DNA of 64,000 nt from Clostridium sp. cel8 (GTDB taxonomy: Bacteria > Bacillota > Clostridia > Clostridiales > Clostridiaceae). Below are positions 26,335 to 34,703 of the stretch, in pieces; position 1 is the first letter of the stretch, and each line of letters begins with the position of its first letter. The notes beneath the pieces were generated by a model, which searched no databases, was not told the origin of the DNA, and saw only the letters and a list, made by a program, of their open reading frames with translations. The position numbers and the translations under genes were made by a program. The stretch spans positions 62,001 to 126,000 of the forward strand of contig NZ_JACGAG010000005.1 of assembly GCF_014050525.1 (NCBI RefSeq), read 5' to 3'.

Positions 26335-26403
26335 CATAATATAATTGTATATAATATAAATACAAGATAACTTATAAATTAATTTAGGAAGGTGTAATTT
26401 TAG

Positions 26404-27345
26404 ATGTTAATTACTTGCGATAATTTATTAGAGGAGTATAGAAAGAAAAAAACTAAAAAGATACCTAAAAGAATGAAATTTATAGGTATATTTAATAAAG
26501 ATGTTTATAATATAACTGCACCATTTACTCATTCAGGTAGAACAATTATAGCAGGAAGAGTAGAGTCAAGATTTCAAAATGACTCAATGGTATCATTTTT
26601 TGAAAAATATAAAGATGCATGGTGTCATATAATAGAATCTCCAGTTATGAAACTTGAAGATCCATTTTTTACTAGAATAGATAATGAACTCATAGTAGGT
26701 GGAGTTGAAGTATTTAAGGATATAAACAATCCAAATAATTTAATATGGAGAACTGTAATATATAAAGGAAAAGATATTTTCAATTTAAAGCTTTTTTTTG
26801 TAGGACCTGATGGAATGAAAGATCTTCGTATAACTCAACTAAAAGATGGAAGTATAGGCATACTTACAAGGCCACAGGGATCAAAAGGTGGAAGAGGTAA
26901 AATAGGATTTATAAAAATAGACAGATTAAATGATTTGAGTAAAGGTGCAATTGAGGATGCTCCTATTTTGAGCGATTTTTTCAATGATGAAGAATGGGGA
27001 GGAATAAACAGTATTTATCCAATTGATGAAAATAATATAGGACTGCTAGGTCATATAGCTAAAATGGATGAATTAGGTATGAAACACTATTATCCAATGA
27101 CTTTTGTTTTGGATATTAACTCTATGAAATATAAAGATGTTTCTATAATTGCAGAAAGAAGTGACTTCTTGCCAGGGCCTAGTAAAAATGCTACACTTTA
27201 TGATGTAGTATTCAGTGGAGGACTTAGTTTTCATGGGAAAAGAGCTGTTTTATATGCAGGTATAAGTGACATTGAGGCACAGACACTTGAAATAGATAAT
27301 CCTTTTTATAAATATATGAATAAAAATGATGAAAATAGTCTTTAA
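26404..27345 (+). CDS. DUF1861 family protein
   Basis: This 313-residue soluble protein has no signal peptide. It is rich in beta-strand blade-like segments (for example EDPFFTRIDNELIVGGVEV, DLRITQLKDGSIGILTRPQG and GGINSIYPIDENNIGLLGH), consistent with a beta-propeller related to GH130-like glycosidases. I recognise it as DUF1861. It precedes a GH130 gene by 40 bases, so the two are probably co-transcribed and act on the same mannose-containing glycan or oligosaccharide. No catalytic activity is established for the family. The ATG has GGAAGGTG upstream. Confidence 0.8.
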   Translation: MLITCDNLLEEYRKKKTKKIPKRMKFIGIFNKDVYNITAPFTHSGRTIIAGRVESRFQNDSMVSFFEKYKDAWCHIIESPVMKLEDPFFTRIDNELIVGGVEVFKDINNPNNLIWRTVIYKGKDIFNLKLFFVGPDGMKDLRITQLKDGSIGILTRPQGSKGGRGKIGFIKIDRLNDLSKGAIEDAPILSDFFNDEEWGGINSIYPIDENNIGLLGHIAKMDELGMKHYYPMTFVLDINSMKYKDVSIIAERSDFLPGPSKNATLYDVVFSGGLSFHGKRAVLYAGISDIEAQTLEIDNPFYKYMNKNDENSL

Positions 27346-27385
27346 ATTATTTGAATTTAGATATTAAGGGATAAGGAGGAAAAAA

Positions 27386-28450
27386 ATGAATATAGAGAGA
27401 TGTAAATTCAATCCTATTATCACCTGTAAAGATGTAACTCCAACAACTTCAATAAAAGACCTTGAAGTTGTTGGAGTTATGAATCCTGGAGCTACAAAAT
27501 ATAAAGATGAAATAGTCCTTTTAATGAGAGTAGCTGAAAGAGTTAAAAGTGTTGATGAAAATTATATAAAAGTTCCATATGTAGATAGTAAAGACAAGTC
27601 TGAAAAAGTGATAACTTTAAATAAGAAAAATAGTGAATTTGATTTTAGTGATTCTAGAACAGTAAAAAGAGTAGGAAGTAGTTGTGATTTTGAGTACCTT
27701 ACATCAATGTCACATATAAGAATTGCAAGAAGTAGAGATGGAATAAATTTCAATATAGACAGTGATCCATTTATATTTCCAGAAGATGAATATGAAAGTT
27801 TTGGAGTAGAAGATCCAAGAATAACCAAAATAGATGATAAGTACTATATTACCTACAGTGCAGTATCTAAATATGGAATAGTAGTAAAGCTTGCTGAAAC
27901 TCGTGATTTTGTAAACTATAAAAAATTGGGAAATATATTTGATACAGAAAATAAAGATGTAGTTATATTCCCTGAGAAAATAGGAAAAAAGTACTTTGCA
28001 CTTAATAGGCCAGTTTCTAAAAGTACTGGAAAACCAATAATATGGATAGCAGAATCTGAGAATTTAATTGATTGGGGAAATTACAAAGTACTTGCAGAAA
28101 CTAGAGATAATTCTTGGGATTCTAAAAAAATAGGTGCAGGAGTGCCACCAATAAGAACAGATAGAGGATGGCTTGAAATCTATCATGGAGTAGATAAGAA
28201 TGACAGATATTCTATGGGAGCACTTTTACTAGATTTAGACAATCCTGAAAAAGTTATAGCACGGAGCAAAAAACCAATTTTAGAGCCTTGTGAGGAGTAT
28301 GAGAAAAATGGTTTCTTTTCTAATGTAGTTTTCCCTTGTGGTGCTGTTAAAGTTGGAGAAAAACTTTATATATATTATGGTGCATCTGATAATTCCATTG
28401 GCCTTGCAATATCTAGTATTGATGATATTTTAAGTACACTTTGTATTTAG
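27386..28450 (+). CDS. GH130 family glycosidase/phosphorylase
   Basis: This 354-residue five-bladed propeller enzyme has the GH130 signature VEDPRIT with the catalytic Asp143, an early RVAER segment for phosphate/sugar binding, and later blades such as GAGVPPIRTDRGWLEIYHG. GH130 enzymes phosphorolyse or hydrolyse beta-mannosides, such as beta-1,4-mannosyl-glucose or mannosyl-N-acetylglucosamine. Lack of a signal peptide indicates an intracellular substrate, though no transporter for it is adjacent. RBS AAGGAGGAAA precedes the ATG. Confidence 0.87.
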   Translation: MNIERCKFNPIITCKDVTPTTSIKDLEVVGVMNPGATKYKDEIVLLMRVAERVKSVDENYIKVPYVDSKDKSEKVITLNKKNSEFDFSDSRTVKRVGSSCDFEYLTSMSHIRIARSRDGINFNIDSDPFIFPEDEYESFGVEDPRITKIDDKYYITYSAVSKYGIVVKLAETRDFVNYKKLGNIFDTENKDVVIFPEKIGKKYFALNRPVSKSTGKPIIWIAESENLIDWGNYKVLAETRDNSWDSKKIGAGVPPIRTDRGWLEIYHGVDKNDRYSMGALLLDLDNPEKVIARSKKPILEPCEEYEKNGFFSNVVFPCGAVKVGEKLYIYYGASDNSIGLAISSIDDILSTLCI

Positions 28451-28456
28451 AACCAC

Positions 28457-28493
28457 AGAGCATCTAAAACTCCTATTAGGTGGCTCTTTTTTT
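28457..28493 (+). terminator. Terminator after the GH130 gene
   Basis: AGAGC-ATCTAA pairs with TTAGGT-G-GCTCT, with one bulge, followed by T7. Confidence 0.75.
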
Positions 28494-28556
28494 ATATTAA
28501 TTGAGGAGTAAAATATAATTATAAATGCAGCTTAATAATTTTTGTGGAGGATTAAT

Positions 28557-29465
28557 ATGAAAATAGGAGTTATTATGGGAGGAGTATCTTCTGAAAGGGA
28601 AATATCTTTAGCTTCTGGAAGAGAAATAGTAAAATTCTTTGATAAGAATAAATATACTGTAGTTCCAATAATCATAGATAAAAAACAGGATATAATAACA
28701 AAAACAACTGATATAGATTTTGCTTTTATAGCACTTCATGGTAAATTTGGTGAAGATGGAACAGTTCAATCTGTTCTTGAAACTTTGAATATACCTTATT
28801 CAGGATGTGGGCCACTTACAAGTGCAATATGCATGGATAAGGATATGACAAAAAAGGTGTTAAAGAGTAATAATATCAATACTGCAAAATGGATATGTGT
28901 AAAAGACATAGGTGAAATAGATTACGATTATCTAGATGAAATGGGATATCCAGTAGTTGTAAAGCCAAATTCAGGTGGATCTAGTGTGGCAACAAGTATA
29001 ATCAATAAAAGAGAAGATGTTGAAGATGCAGTAGTTCAGGCTCTAAAATATGATGAAGAAGTTATGATTGAGGAGTATATAAAAGGTGATGAAATTACCT
29101 GTTGCATGCTTAACGGAAAGACTCTTCCAATTATAGCTATAAAGCCTAAGTCAGGTTTTTTTGATTATAAAGCAAAGTATACAGCTGGTGCTTCTGAGGA
29201 GATAATAGTGGAACTTGAAGAAAATTTACAAAAACAGGTTGAAGATATGTCAAGAAAGTGCTGGGATGTGTTAAAATGTAGTGTATATGCTAGAGTGGAT
29301 TTTATTATTAAAGATAATGTACCTTATGTGCTTGAATTAAATACACTATCAGGAATGACTGCAAACAGTCTTTTCCCAAAGAGTGCAAATGCTGTTGGAA
29401 TATCTTATACTGAGCTTTTAGATAAAATAGTTGAGTATTCTACTAAAAATACATTGACAAAATAA
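28557..29465 (+). CDS. ddl: D-alanine--D-alanine ligase
   Basis: This 302-residue ATP-grasp enzyme joins two D-alanines for peptidoglycan precursors. Visible motifs are [14 protein letters not shown] at the N-terminus, [26 protein letters not shown] in the ATP-grasp, [11 protein letters not shown], and [16 protein letters not shown] at the Mg site. ATG at 28557 has GTGGAGG upstream; the TTG at 28542 precedes this RBS. The promoter of the next unit overlaps its last codons. Confidence 0.95.
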   Translation: MKIGVIMGGVSSEREISLASGREIVKFFDKNKYTVVPIIIDKKQDIITKTTDIDFAFIALHGKFGEDGTVQSVLETLNIPYSGCGPLTSAICMDKDMTKKVLKSNNINTAKWICVKDIGEIDYDYLDEMGYPVVVKPNSGGSSVATSIINKREDVEDAVVQALKYDEEVMIEEYIKGDEITCCMLNGKTLPIIAIKPKSGFFDYKAKYTAGASEEIIVELEENLQKQVEDMSRKCWDVLKCSVYARVDFIIKDNVPYVLELNTLSGMTANSLFPKSANAVGISYTELLDKIVEYSTKNTLTK

Positions 29466-29483
29466 ACAGTTCAATGGTATAAT
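29454..29483 (+). promoter_or_regulatory. Promoter of the SAM-riboswitch transcript
   Basis: TTGACA (29454-29459) and TATAAT (29478-29483) have an 18-base spacer and are both perfect consensus boxes. The -35 box lies within the last codons of ddl. Confidence 0.8.
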
Positions 29484-29512
29484 CTTTACATTGTTTTAGA
29501 TAATTGAATACA

Positions 29513-29661
29513 CTTATCAAGAGTGGTGGAGGGACTGGCCCTGTGAAACCCGGCAACCAGTATTTTATACATTGGTGCTAACTCCTGCAGCAGAAGCTGA
29601 AAGATGAGAAAATTATTTTAGTCTTTAAATCCGGGAGTTTTCCTGGATTTTATTTTATTTA
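29513..29661 (+). promoter_or_regulatory. SAM-I (S-box) riboswitch with terminator
   Basis: The conserved S-box core is present: CTTATCAAGAG, GGTGGAGGGA, CTGGCCC, GAAACCCGGCAACC, GGTGCTAACTCCTGCAG and AGATGAG, ending near 29609. The terminator stem AAATCCGGGA (29627-29636)/TCCTGGATTT (29641-29650) follows with a T-rich tail. High SAM should stop transcription before metQ. Confidence 0.95.
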
Positions 29662-29688
29662 TAACATATTATTTAGGGGGAAAGATTT

Positions 29689-30516
29689 ATGAAAAATATC
29701 AAAAGAACAGTCGCAGTCATATTTTCTTCAGTATTTATTTTGGGACTATTATCAGGTTGTGGAAATCAATCAGGTACAACTGACAGTGCATCAGATGATA
29801 GCAAAAAGGAAATAACAATAGGAGCATCTCCAAAGCCTCATGAAGAAATACTTGAAAAAGTAAAACCTATATTGGCAAAAGAAGGATATGAACTTAAAAT
29901 AAAAGAATTTAATGATTATGTAACTCCAAATAAGGCACTTGCATCTGGAGAAATAGATGCTAACTTTTTTCAACATATACCATACTTAAATGATTATAAC
30001 AAGAAAAATGGAACTGATTTAGTTTCTGTAGCTAAGATTCACTTAGAGCCAATGGGATTGTATTCAGATAAAATTAAAAGCGTAGATGATATTAAAGATG
30101 GTGCAGAAATTGCAATACCAAATGATGCTACTAATGGATCTAGAGCACTTAAATTATTACAAAAAGCTGGACTTATAAAAGTTAAAGATGGTGAGCTTAT
30201 TTCAAAAACTGATATAACAGAGAACAAGAAAAATTTAAAAATTACAGAACTTGATGCACCTCAACTTCCTAGAGTTTTGTCAGATGTAGATGCTGCAGTT
30301 ATAAATACAAATTATGCACTCCAGGCAAATCTAAATCCTACAAAGGATGCATTGGCAATAGAATCTAAAGATTCACCTTATGCAAATGTAATTGTTGTAA
30401 AAAAAGAGGATAAAGATAAGGCTTATGTAAAGGCACTTGTAAAAGCTGCAACTTCATCGGAAATAAGGGAGTTTATAGAAGATAATTACAAGGGAAGTAT
30501 AATTCCATCATTCTAA
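29689..30516 (+). CDS. metQ: MetQ-type methionine-binding lipoprotein
   Basis: The 275-residue lipoprotein has a signal peptide ending in the lipobox LLSGC (acylated cysteine near residue 24). It is followed by the NlpA/MetQ domain with ITIGASPKPHEEIL, DYVTPNKALASGEIDANFFQH and AIPNDATNGSRALKLLQ. It binds methionine for a MetNI ABC transporter at the cell surface. The SAM riboswitch in front agrees with a methionine role. The ATPase and permease genes are not adjacent, so the transporter partners must be elsewhere. RBS TAGGGGGAAAG. Confidence 0.93.
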   Translation: MKNIKRTVAVIFSSVFILGLLSGCGNQSGTTDSASDDSKKEITIGASPKPHEEILEKVKPILAKEGYELKIKEFNDYVTPNKALASGEIDANFFQHIPYLNDYNKKNGTDLVSVAKIHLEPMGLYSDKIKSVDDIKDGAEIAIPNDATNGSRALKLLQKAGLIKVKDGELISKTDITENKKNLKITELDAPQLPRVLSDVDAAVINTNYALQANLNPTKDALAIESKDSPYANVIVVKKEDKDKAYVKALVKAATSSEIREFIEDNYKGSIIPSF

Positions 30517-30533
30517 ACAAAAACATATTTATG

Positions 30534-30580
30534 AATAAAGATGATGTATTGTAAATTTATACAGTGCATCATCTTTATTT
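30534..30580 (+). terminator. Terminator after metQ
   Basis: AATAAAGATGATGTA and TGCATCATCTTTATT form a 13-14 base-pair stem with a moderate loop, ending in TTTATTT. Confidence 0.8.
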
Positions 30581-30620
30581 ATGTGAAGTTTTGTGTAAAA
30601 ATATATAAAGAGGTGAATTT

Positions 30621-32066
30621 ATGTTTTTTGATATAAAGGTAGATAATAAAAGTCCTGTATACATTCAGATAAAGGATTATATAAAGAATATGATACTTAG
30701 AGGAATGCTTGCCGGTGGTGAAAAACTGCCATCTACAAGAGAAATGTCCTCTAGATTGAAAGTAAGTAGAAATACAGTAATATATGCCTATGATTTTTTA
30801 AGAGATGAAGGACTTATATATATGAAGAAGGGAAAAGGTGCATTTGTTGCAGATGTAAAAGTTGATTTTCAAGAGAAATGGGATGTTGATTGGGAAAAAC
30901 GTGTAAGTTTATATGGAAAAGAGTGTAAGGATCTAGATATAATAAAAAGTGAAATCAAGTGGGAAAAAGGTATGATATCATTTAAAAGCATAGCTCCTGA
31001 TGATAGATTATTTGATGTGGAAAATTTTAAAAAGGCATTTTTAAATTGTATATCTAGAGAAAGTGGCAAAATATTAAACTACGGATATGCAAAGGGATAT
31101 AGACCTCTTATACAGTATTTAATGAAGTATATGGAAAATAAAGGAATAGATATATCTTCTAAGGATATACTTATTACAAATGGATTTACAGAGGGGTTTG
31201 ATATTATACTTTCCTGCCTTATGAATGAAGGAGACAGTATAATATGTGAAAATCCAACTCATAATACTGCTATAAAAATTATGAAACTCCATAAATTGAA
31301 TATAGAGGGAATAAAAATGGAAAAAGACGGAATAGATATTTCTGATTTAGAAGGAAAACTGAGAAAAAACAATTTTAAATTAGCCTATATTATACCATCA
31401 TATCATAATCCAACAGGAATTGTAATGTCGCCTTATAAGAGAACCAAGATATATAATATATTTAAAGAATATAATGTACCTATTATTGAAGATGGATTTA
31501 ATGAGGAACTTAGATATTTAAGCGACCATGTATCACCAATTGCAGCACTTGCAGGAAAGGGAAATAGTGTGATTTATATAGGAAGTTTTTCAAAAATATT
31601 ATTTCCAGGACTTAGAATAGGCTGGATTCTTGCAGATAAAGAACTCATAGATCATCTTGAAAGTGCAAAAAGGAGTAGAAATATACATACATCTTTTCTT
31701 GATCAAGCAGTATTTTATGATTATTTAAGTGAAGGAAATTTTGAAAAATATCTTAAAAAAGCAAGAAGATTTTATAAAGATAAATATGAACTTGCAATAG
31801 GGCTTGTAAAAAAATATATTCCATTTGCCAAAGTGTATGGTGAAGGAGGACTTCATATATTTGTTCAAATTAAAGGTGTAAACTCGAGAAAACTACTTAA
31901 AAGGTGTTGCGAGAGAAATGTTATATTTACACCTGGAGATTTGTTTTATGTAGATGGAAGCGGTGAAGATACTTTCAGACTTGGATTCTCAAGGACAGAG
32001 GACGAGGATATAGAGAAGGGATTCAAAATAATAGGAGAAGAAGCAAAAAAATTGATGACTATTTAA
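30621..32066 (+). CDS. MocR-type GntR regulator with aminotransferase domain
   Basis: The 481-residue protein fuses an N-terminal GntR winged helix (residues 1-75; QIKDYIKNMILRG, GEKLPSTREMSSRL, VSRNTVIYAYDFL) to a fold-type I aminotransferase domain. The PLP lysine is in SFSKILFPGLRIGW. MocR proteins sense PLP or amino-compounds; PdxR, GabR and EnuR are relatives. No target gene is obvious: upstream is metQ behind its terminator, and the Nudix gene follows after 48 bases. The ATG has AAAGAGGTGA upstream. Confidence 0.88.
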   Translation: MFFDIKVDNKSPVYIQIKDYIKNMILRGMLAGGEKLPSTREMSSRLKVSRNTVIYAYDFLRDEGLIYMKKGKGAFVADVKVDFQEKWDVDWEKRVSLYGKECKDLDIIKSEIKWEKGMISFKSIAPDDRLFDVENFKKAFLNCISRESGKILNYGYAKGYRPLIQYLMKYMENKGIDISSKDILITNGFTEGFDIILSCLMNEGDSIICENPTHNTAIKIMKLHKLNIEGIKMEKDGIDISDLEGKLRKNNFKLAYIIPSYHNPTGIVMSPYKRTKIYNIFKEYNVPIIEDGFNEELRYLSDHVSPIAALAGKGNSVIYIGSFSKILFPGLRIGWILADKELIDHLESAKRSRNIHTSFLDQAVFYDYLSEGNFEKYLKKARRFYKDKYELAIGLVKKYIPFAKVYGEGGLHIFVQIKGVNSRKLLKRCCERNVIFTPGDLFYVDGSGEDTFRLGFSRTEDEDIEKGFKIIGEEAKKLMTI

Positions 32067-32114
32067 AAAATTTATGATTAAGCTTATCTAAATAAAATTT
32101 CAGGGAGGAAATTT

Positions 32115-32669
32115 ATGAAAAAGTTATCTGAAAAAATACTTTATAAAGGTAATTGGATATCTTTAAAAGAAATAAACTATTTGGGAAAGAAAAATGAAAA
32201 ACTTAAATGGGAGGGAATAGATAGGACAAATACAAAGAACACTGTAGTTATGGTTGCAAAACTTATTCCATCAAATAGATATGTGTTTATAAAACAGTAT
32301 AGACCTATGATAGATAATTATATAATAGGCTTTCCAGCAGGACTTATGGAAGACGATGATGTATGTAAAAATGCAATAAGGGAACTAAAGGAGGAAACTG
32401 GATACTTAGGTGAAGTTGAATCTGTAAGCCCTATTTTGTATTCTAATGCAGCCCTTTTATCAGATACTGTAAGATTGGTAACTTTAACTGTAGACGAAAA
32501 TGTACCTGCTAATAAAAAACCAGTACAACACCTTGAAGATGAAGAAGATATAGAAGTAATGCTAGTTGAAAAAGATAATGCTTTGGGTTTCTTAAAAGAT
32601 CAGCAAAAAAATGGAACAGCAGTTGCAATTGGATGTTGGTACATATTTTGTGGATTAGAATGGAATTAA
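32115..32669 (+). CDS. Nudix hydrolase, ADP-ribose pyrophosphatase-like
   Basis: The 184-residue protein has the ADPRase-type layout: an N-terminal strand domain, VVMVAKLIPSNRYVFIKQYRP, then the Nudix box GLMEDDDVCKNAIRELKEET. The catalytic REL-EET core is intact. The box is one residue shorter than the canonical GX5EX7REUXEEXGU, and the first glutamate position is occupied by Asp. The substrate is probably a nucleoside diphosphate derivative such as ADP-ribose. RBS CAGGGAGGA. It may be co-transcribed with the MocR gene. Confidence 0.85.
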   Translation: MKKLSEKILYKGNWISLKEINYLGKKNEKLKWEGIDRTNTKNTVVMVAKLIPSNRYVFIKQYRPMIDNYIIGFPAGLMEDDDVCKNAIRELKEETGYLGEVESVSPILYSNAALLSDTVRLVTLTVDENVPANKKPVQHLEDEEDIEVMLVEKDNALGFLKDQQKNGTAVAIGCWYIFCGLEWN

Positions 32670-32693
32670 AGTTGCTGTGGAGATGATTGGTAC

Positions 32694-32792
32694 ATGGTAA
32701 AAGATTTAATTATAATATGCAGTATAATTAGTGCATGTGGAGTAATTGTAGTTCTAATTGTGTTTTTTACGTTATTTACACATAAAAAATAA
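32694..32792 (+). CDS. Single-span membrane peptide (32 residues)
   Basis: A short ORF starts MVKDLIIICSI, runs through one hydrophobic helix of about 22 residues and ends FTHKK. A GGAG at 32679-32682 lies 11 bases before the ATG, slightly long. It fills most of the gap between the Nudix gene and the ECF T-subunit gene and ends 27 bases before the latter. Such a peptide could be a small subunit of the transporter, but I recognise no family. Confidence 0.45.
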   Translation: MVKDLIIICSIISACGVIVVLIVFFTLFTHKK

Positions 32793-32819
32793 TTACTGTT
32801 TTTAGAGGGGTGTATACTT

Positions 32820-33617
32820 TTGAAAGATTGGCTTTTAAAAAAGGATGACTATGTACCTGAAGATGATTCAGATAAATTTATAGATAAGAGTATATTTTCA
32901 ATTTTAGGTATACTATCTCGCATTAAAAGGATAGATAAGCTTAAAGGTGGATTTATGTATAGAGTAAATCCAATTTTAAAACTTCTGTTTATGATACTTA
33001 ATATAGTATTTTTATCTCTTTCAAGAAATTATATATATATTGCAGCTGTAGATGTATATTTTCTTCTTTTATTAAGCACTCTTGATGCTGAAAGAATAAA
33101 AAATATACTCTTCCTCAGTATTTTAATGCCTGTATTTACATTAATAATGCTCATACCATCTATTATACTTGGAAATTTAATAAATAGTATTATGCTTATA
33201 CTAAAGATTTTTGGAACTATAATTATTGCAAATATATTTTCATCTACTACTAAATGGAGTCATATAACAAAATCTTTGAAGGTGTTTTTTGTGCCGGATA
33301 TATTTATATTTATATTTGATATAACTTTAAAGTACATTTACATATTAGGAGAGTTTTCACTTGATATGTTTCATTCTCTAAAATTAAAATCCGTTGGGAA
33401 AAATAATAAGAAGTACTCTTCTATAACTAAGATAATGGGAAATCTATTTTTAAAATCAAATGAAATGGGAAGTGAAATGTATTCTGCCATGGAATGTAGG
33501 GGATTTACGGGAGAATATACATACTTTACAAAGTTTAAAATTACTTTTGTGGATTTGATCTATAGTTTTATGTGCATAGGTATTATAGCACTGTATTTTT
33601 ACATGAGGGTGGCATGA
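32820..33617 (+). CDS. cbiQ: ECF transporter transmembrane T component, CbiQ-like
   Basis: The 265-residue membrane protein has a soluble N-terminal extension of about 40 residues, then 5-6 hydrophobic helices and the cytoplasmic coupling-helix motif AMECRGFTG (ARG-type motif that contacts the ATPase). The T component couples ATP hydrolysis to a substrate-binding S component. Its placement beside a CbiO-type ATPase and upstream of the B12 operon suggests cobalt, but no CbiM/CbiN gene is present here. The start is TTG with AGAGGGGTG upstream. The gene is not behind the cobalamin riboswitch. Confidence 0.85.
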   Translation: MKDWLLKKDDYVPEDDSDKFIDKSIFSILGILSRIKRIDKLKGGFMYRVNPILKLLFMILNIVFLSLSRNYIYIAAVDVYFLLLLSTLDAERIKNILFLSILMPVFTLIMLIPSIILGNLINSIMLILKIFGTIIIANIFSSTTKWSHITKSLKVFFVPDIFIFIFDITLKYIYILGEFSLDMFHSLKLKSVGKNNKKYSSITKIMGNLFLKSNEMGSEMYSAMECRGFTGEYTYFTKFKITFVDLIYSFMCIGIIALYFYMRVA

Positions 33618-33622
33618 TTTAG

Positions 33623-34348
33623 ATGATAGATATGAGAAATGTGAGTTTTAAATATAAAGATGTTGAAGCAATAAAAAATATTACTGTAAAAATTAAAGAT
33701 GGGGAATCAGTAGCACTTATAGGTGCAAATGGAAGCGGAAAATCTACACTTTTAAAACTTATAAACGGTATAGTCTTTCCGAATAATGGAACATACTATT
33801 TCGATGGAGTTAATATATGCAAAAAACAACTTGAAAATAGCAGGTATTCAAAGATATTTCACAAAAAAATTGGGTTTTTATTTCAAAATTCAGATGCACA
33901 GCTTTTTTCTCCTACTGTGTATGAAGAGATTGCTTTTGGACCAAGACAAATGGGACTTGAAGAAAGTATTGTTAAAGAGAGAGTTGAAGACTGTTTAGAG
34001 CTTCTTCAAATTTATGATTTGAAACATAGACAACCATACAATTTAAGTGGAGGAGAAAAGAAAAGGGTAGCTTTAGCTTCTGTACTTTCACTTAATCCTG
34101 AAATTCTCACACTTGATGAACCTATGAATGGTATAGATCCAAAGGGAAAAAAATTTTTAAGAGAACTTCTTTTAAAACTTAATTTAGCAGGAAAGACTAT
34201 AATTTGTTCAACTCACGATTTTGAATATACAAAGGGTATTTTTAAAAGAGCTTTGGTATTTTCAGAAAATCATGAAATAATAAGAGATGATCTATATGAA
34301 AATGTAATAAATGATGAGAAGTTTTTAGAAGAAAATAATATAAAGTGA
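33623..34348 (+). CDS. cbiO: ECF transporter ATPase, CbiO-like
   Basis: This 241-residue ABC ATPase has Walker A GANGSGKST, the Q-loop FQNSDAQLFSPTVYEEIAFGP that is characteristic of ECF ATPases, the signature LSGGEKKRVA, Walker B ILTLDEP and the H-loop STHD. It energises uptake with CbiQ, encoded 5 bases upstream. The ATG has GAGGGTGG about 10 bases before it. The gene ends just before the cobalamin riboswitch promoter. Confidence 0.92.
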   Translation: MIDMRNVSFKYKDVEAIKNITVKIKDGESVALIGANGSGKSTLLKLINGIVFPNNGTYYFDGVNICKKQLENSRYSKIFHKKIGFLFQNSDAQLFSPTVYEEIAFGPRQMGLEESIVKERVEDCLELLQIYDLKHRQPYNLSGGEKKRVALASVLSLNPEILTLDEPMNGIDPKGKKFLRELLLKLNLAGKTIICSTHDFEYTKGIFKRALVFSENHEIIRDDLYENVINDEKFLEENNIK

Positions 34349-34363
34349 TTATGACTATATTCA

Positions 34364-34392
34364 TTGACATAAAATATATGTTATAATATACT
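34364..34392 (+). promoter_or_regulatory. Promoter of the cobalamin biosynthesis operon
   Basis: TTGACA (34364-34369) and TATACT (34387-34392) have a 17-base spacer, immediately upstream of the riboswitch. Confidence 0.75.
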
Positions 34393-34404
34393 CAAGATAA
34401 AAGT

Positions 34405-34625
34405 AAATATTCATAAATCCAGGTGCCTAATTGGTGAAAAGGGAATGTGGTTAAAATCCACAACAGCCCCCGCTACTGTAATTGATGACGAATCTTTTTT
34501 TATACCACTTTAATTTATAAGGAAGGTTTTAAGATTAGGATGATTCATAAGTCAGGAGACCTGCCTGGAATTTATTTTAAGTAAACTTTCGGAGGGAAAG
34601 TTCCTTAACATGAATTATTACGGCA
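34405..34625 (+). promoter_or_regulatory. Cobalamin riboswitch
   Basis: Typical segments are present in order: AGGTGCC, AAAAGGGAATGTGGT, AATCCACAACAGCCCCCGCTACTGTAA split by stems, GATGACGAA, and the B12 box AAGTCAGGAGACCTGCC near 34550. Adenosylcobalamin binding should favour the downstream terminator and shut the 21-gene operon. Confidence 0.95.
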
Positions 34626-34642
34626 TGTGTCGTTTTTGTAAT

Positions 34643-34685
34643 GGGAGCAGACTAACCTTTAAGGTTTCTTGCTCTTATTTTATTT
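34643..34685 (+). terminator. Riboswitch expression-platform terminator
   Basis: GAGCA...TGCTC with inner AACC/GGTT pairing (34645-34674), followed by a TTATTTTATTTT tail, directly before the cobQ RBS. Confidence 0.75.
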
Positions 34686-34703
34686 TGAGGAGGATTTGTT
34701 ATT

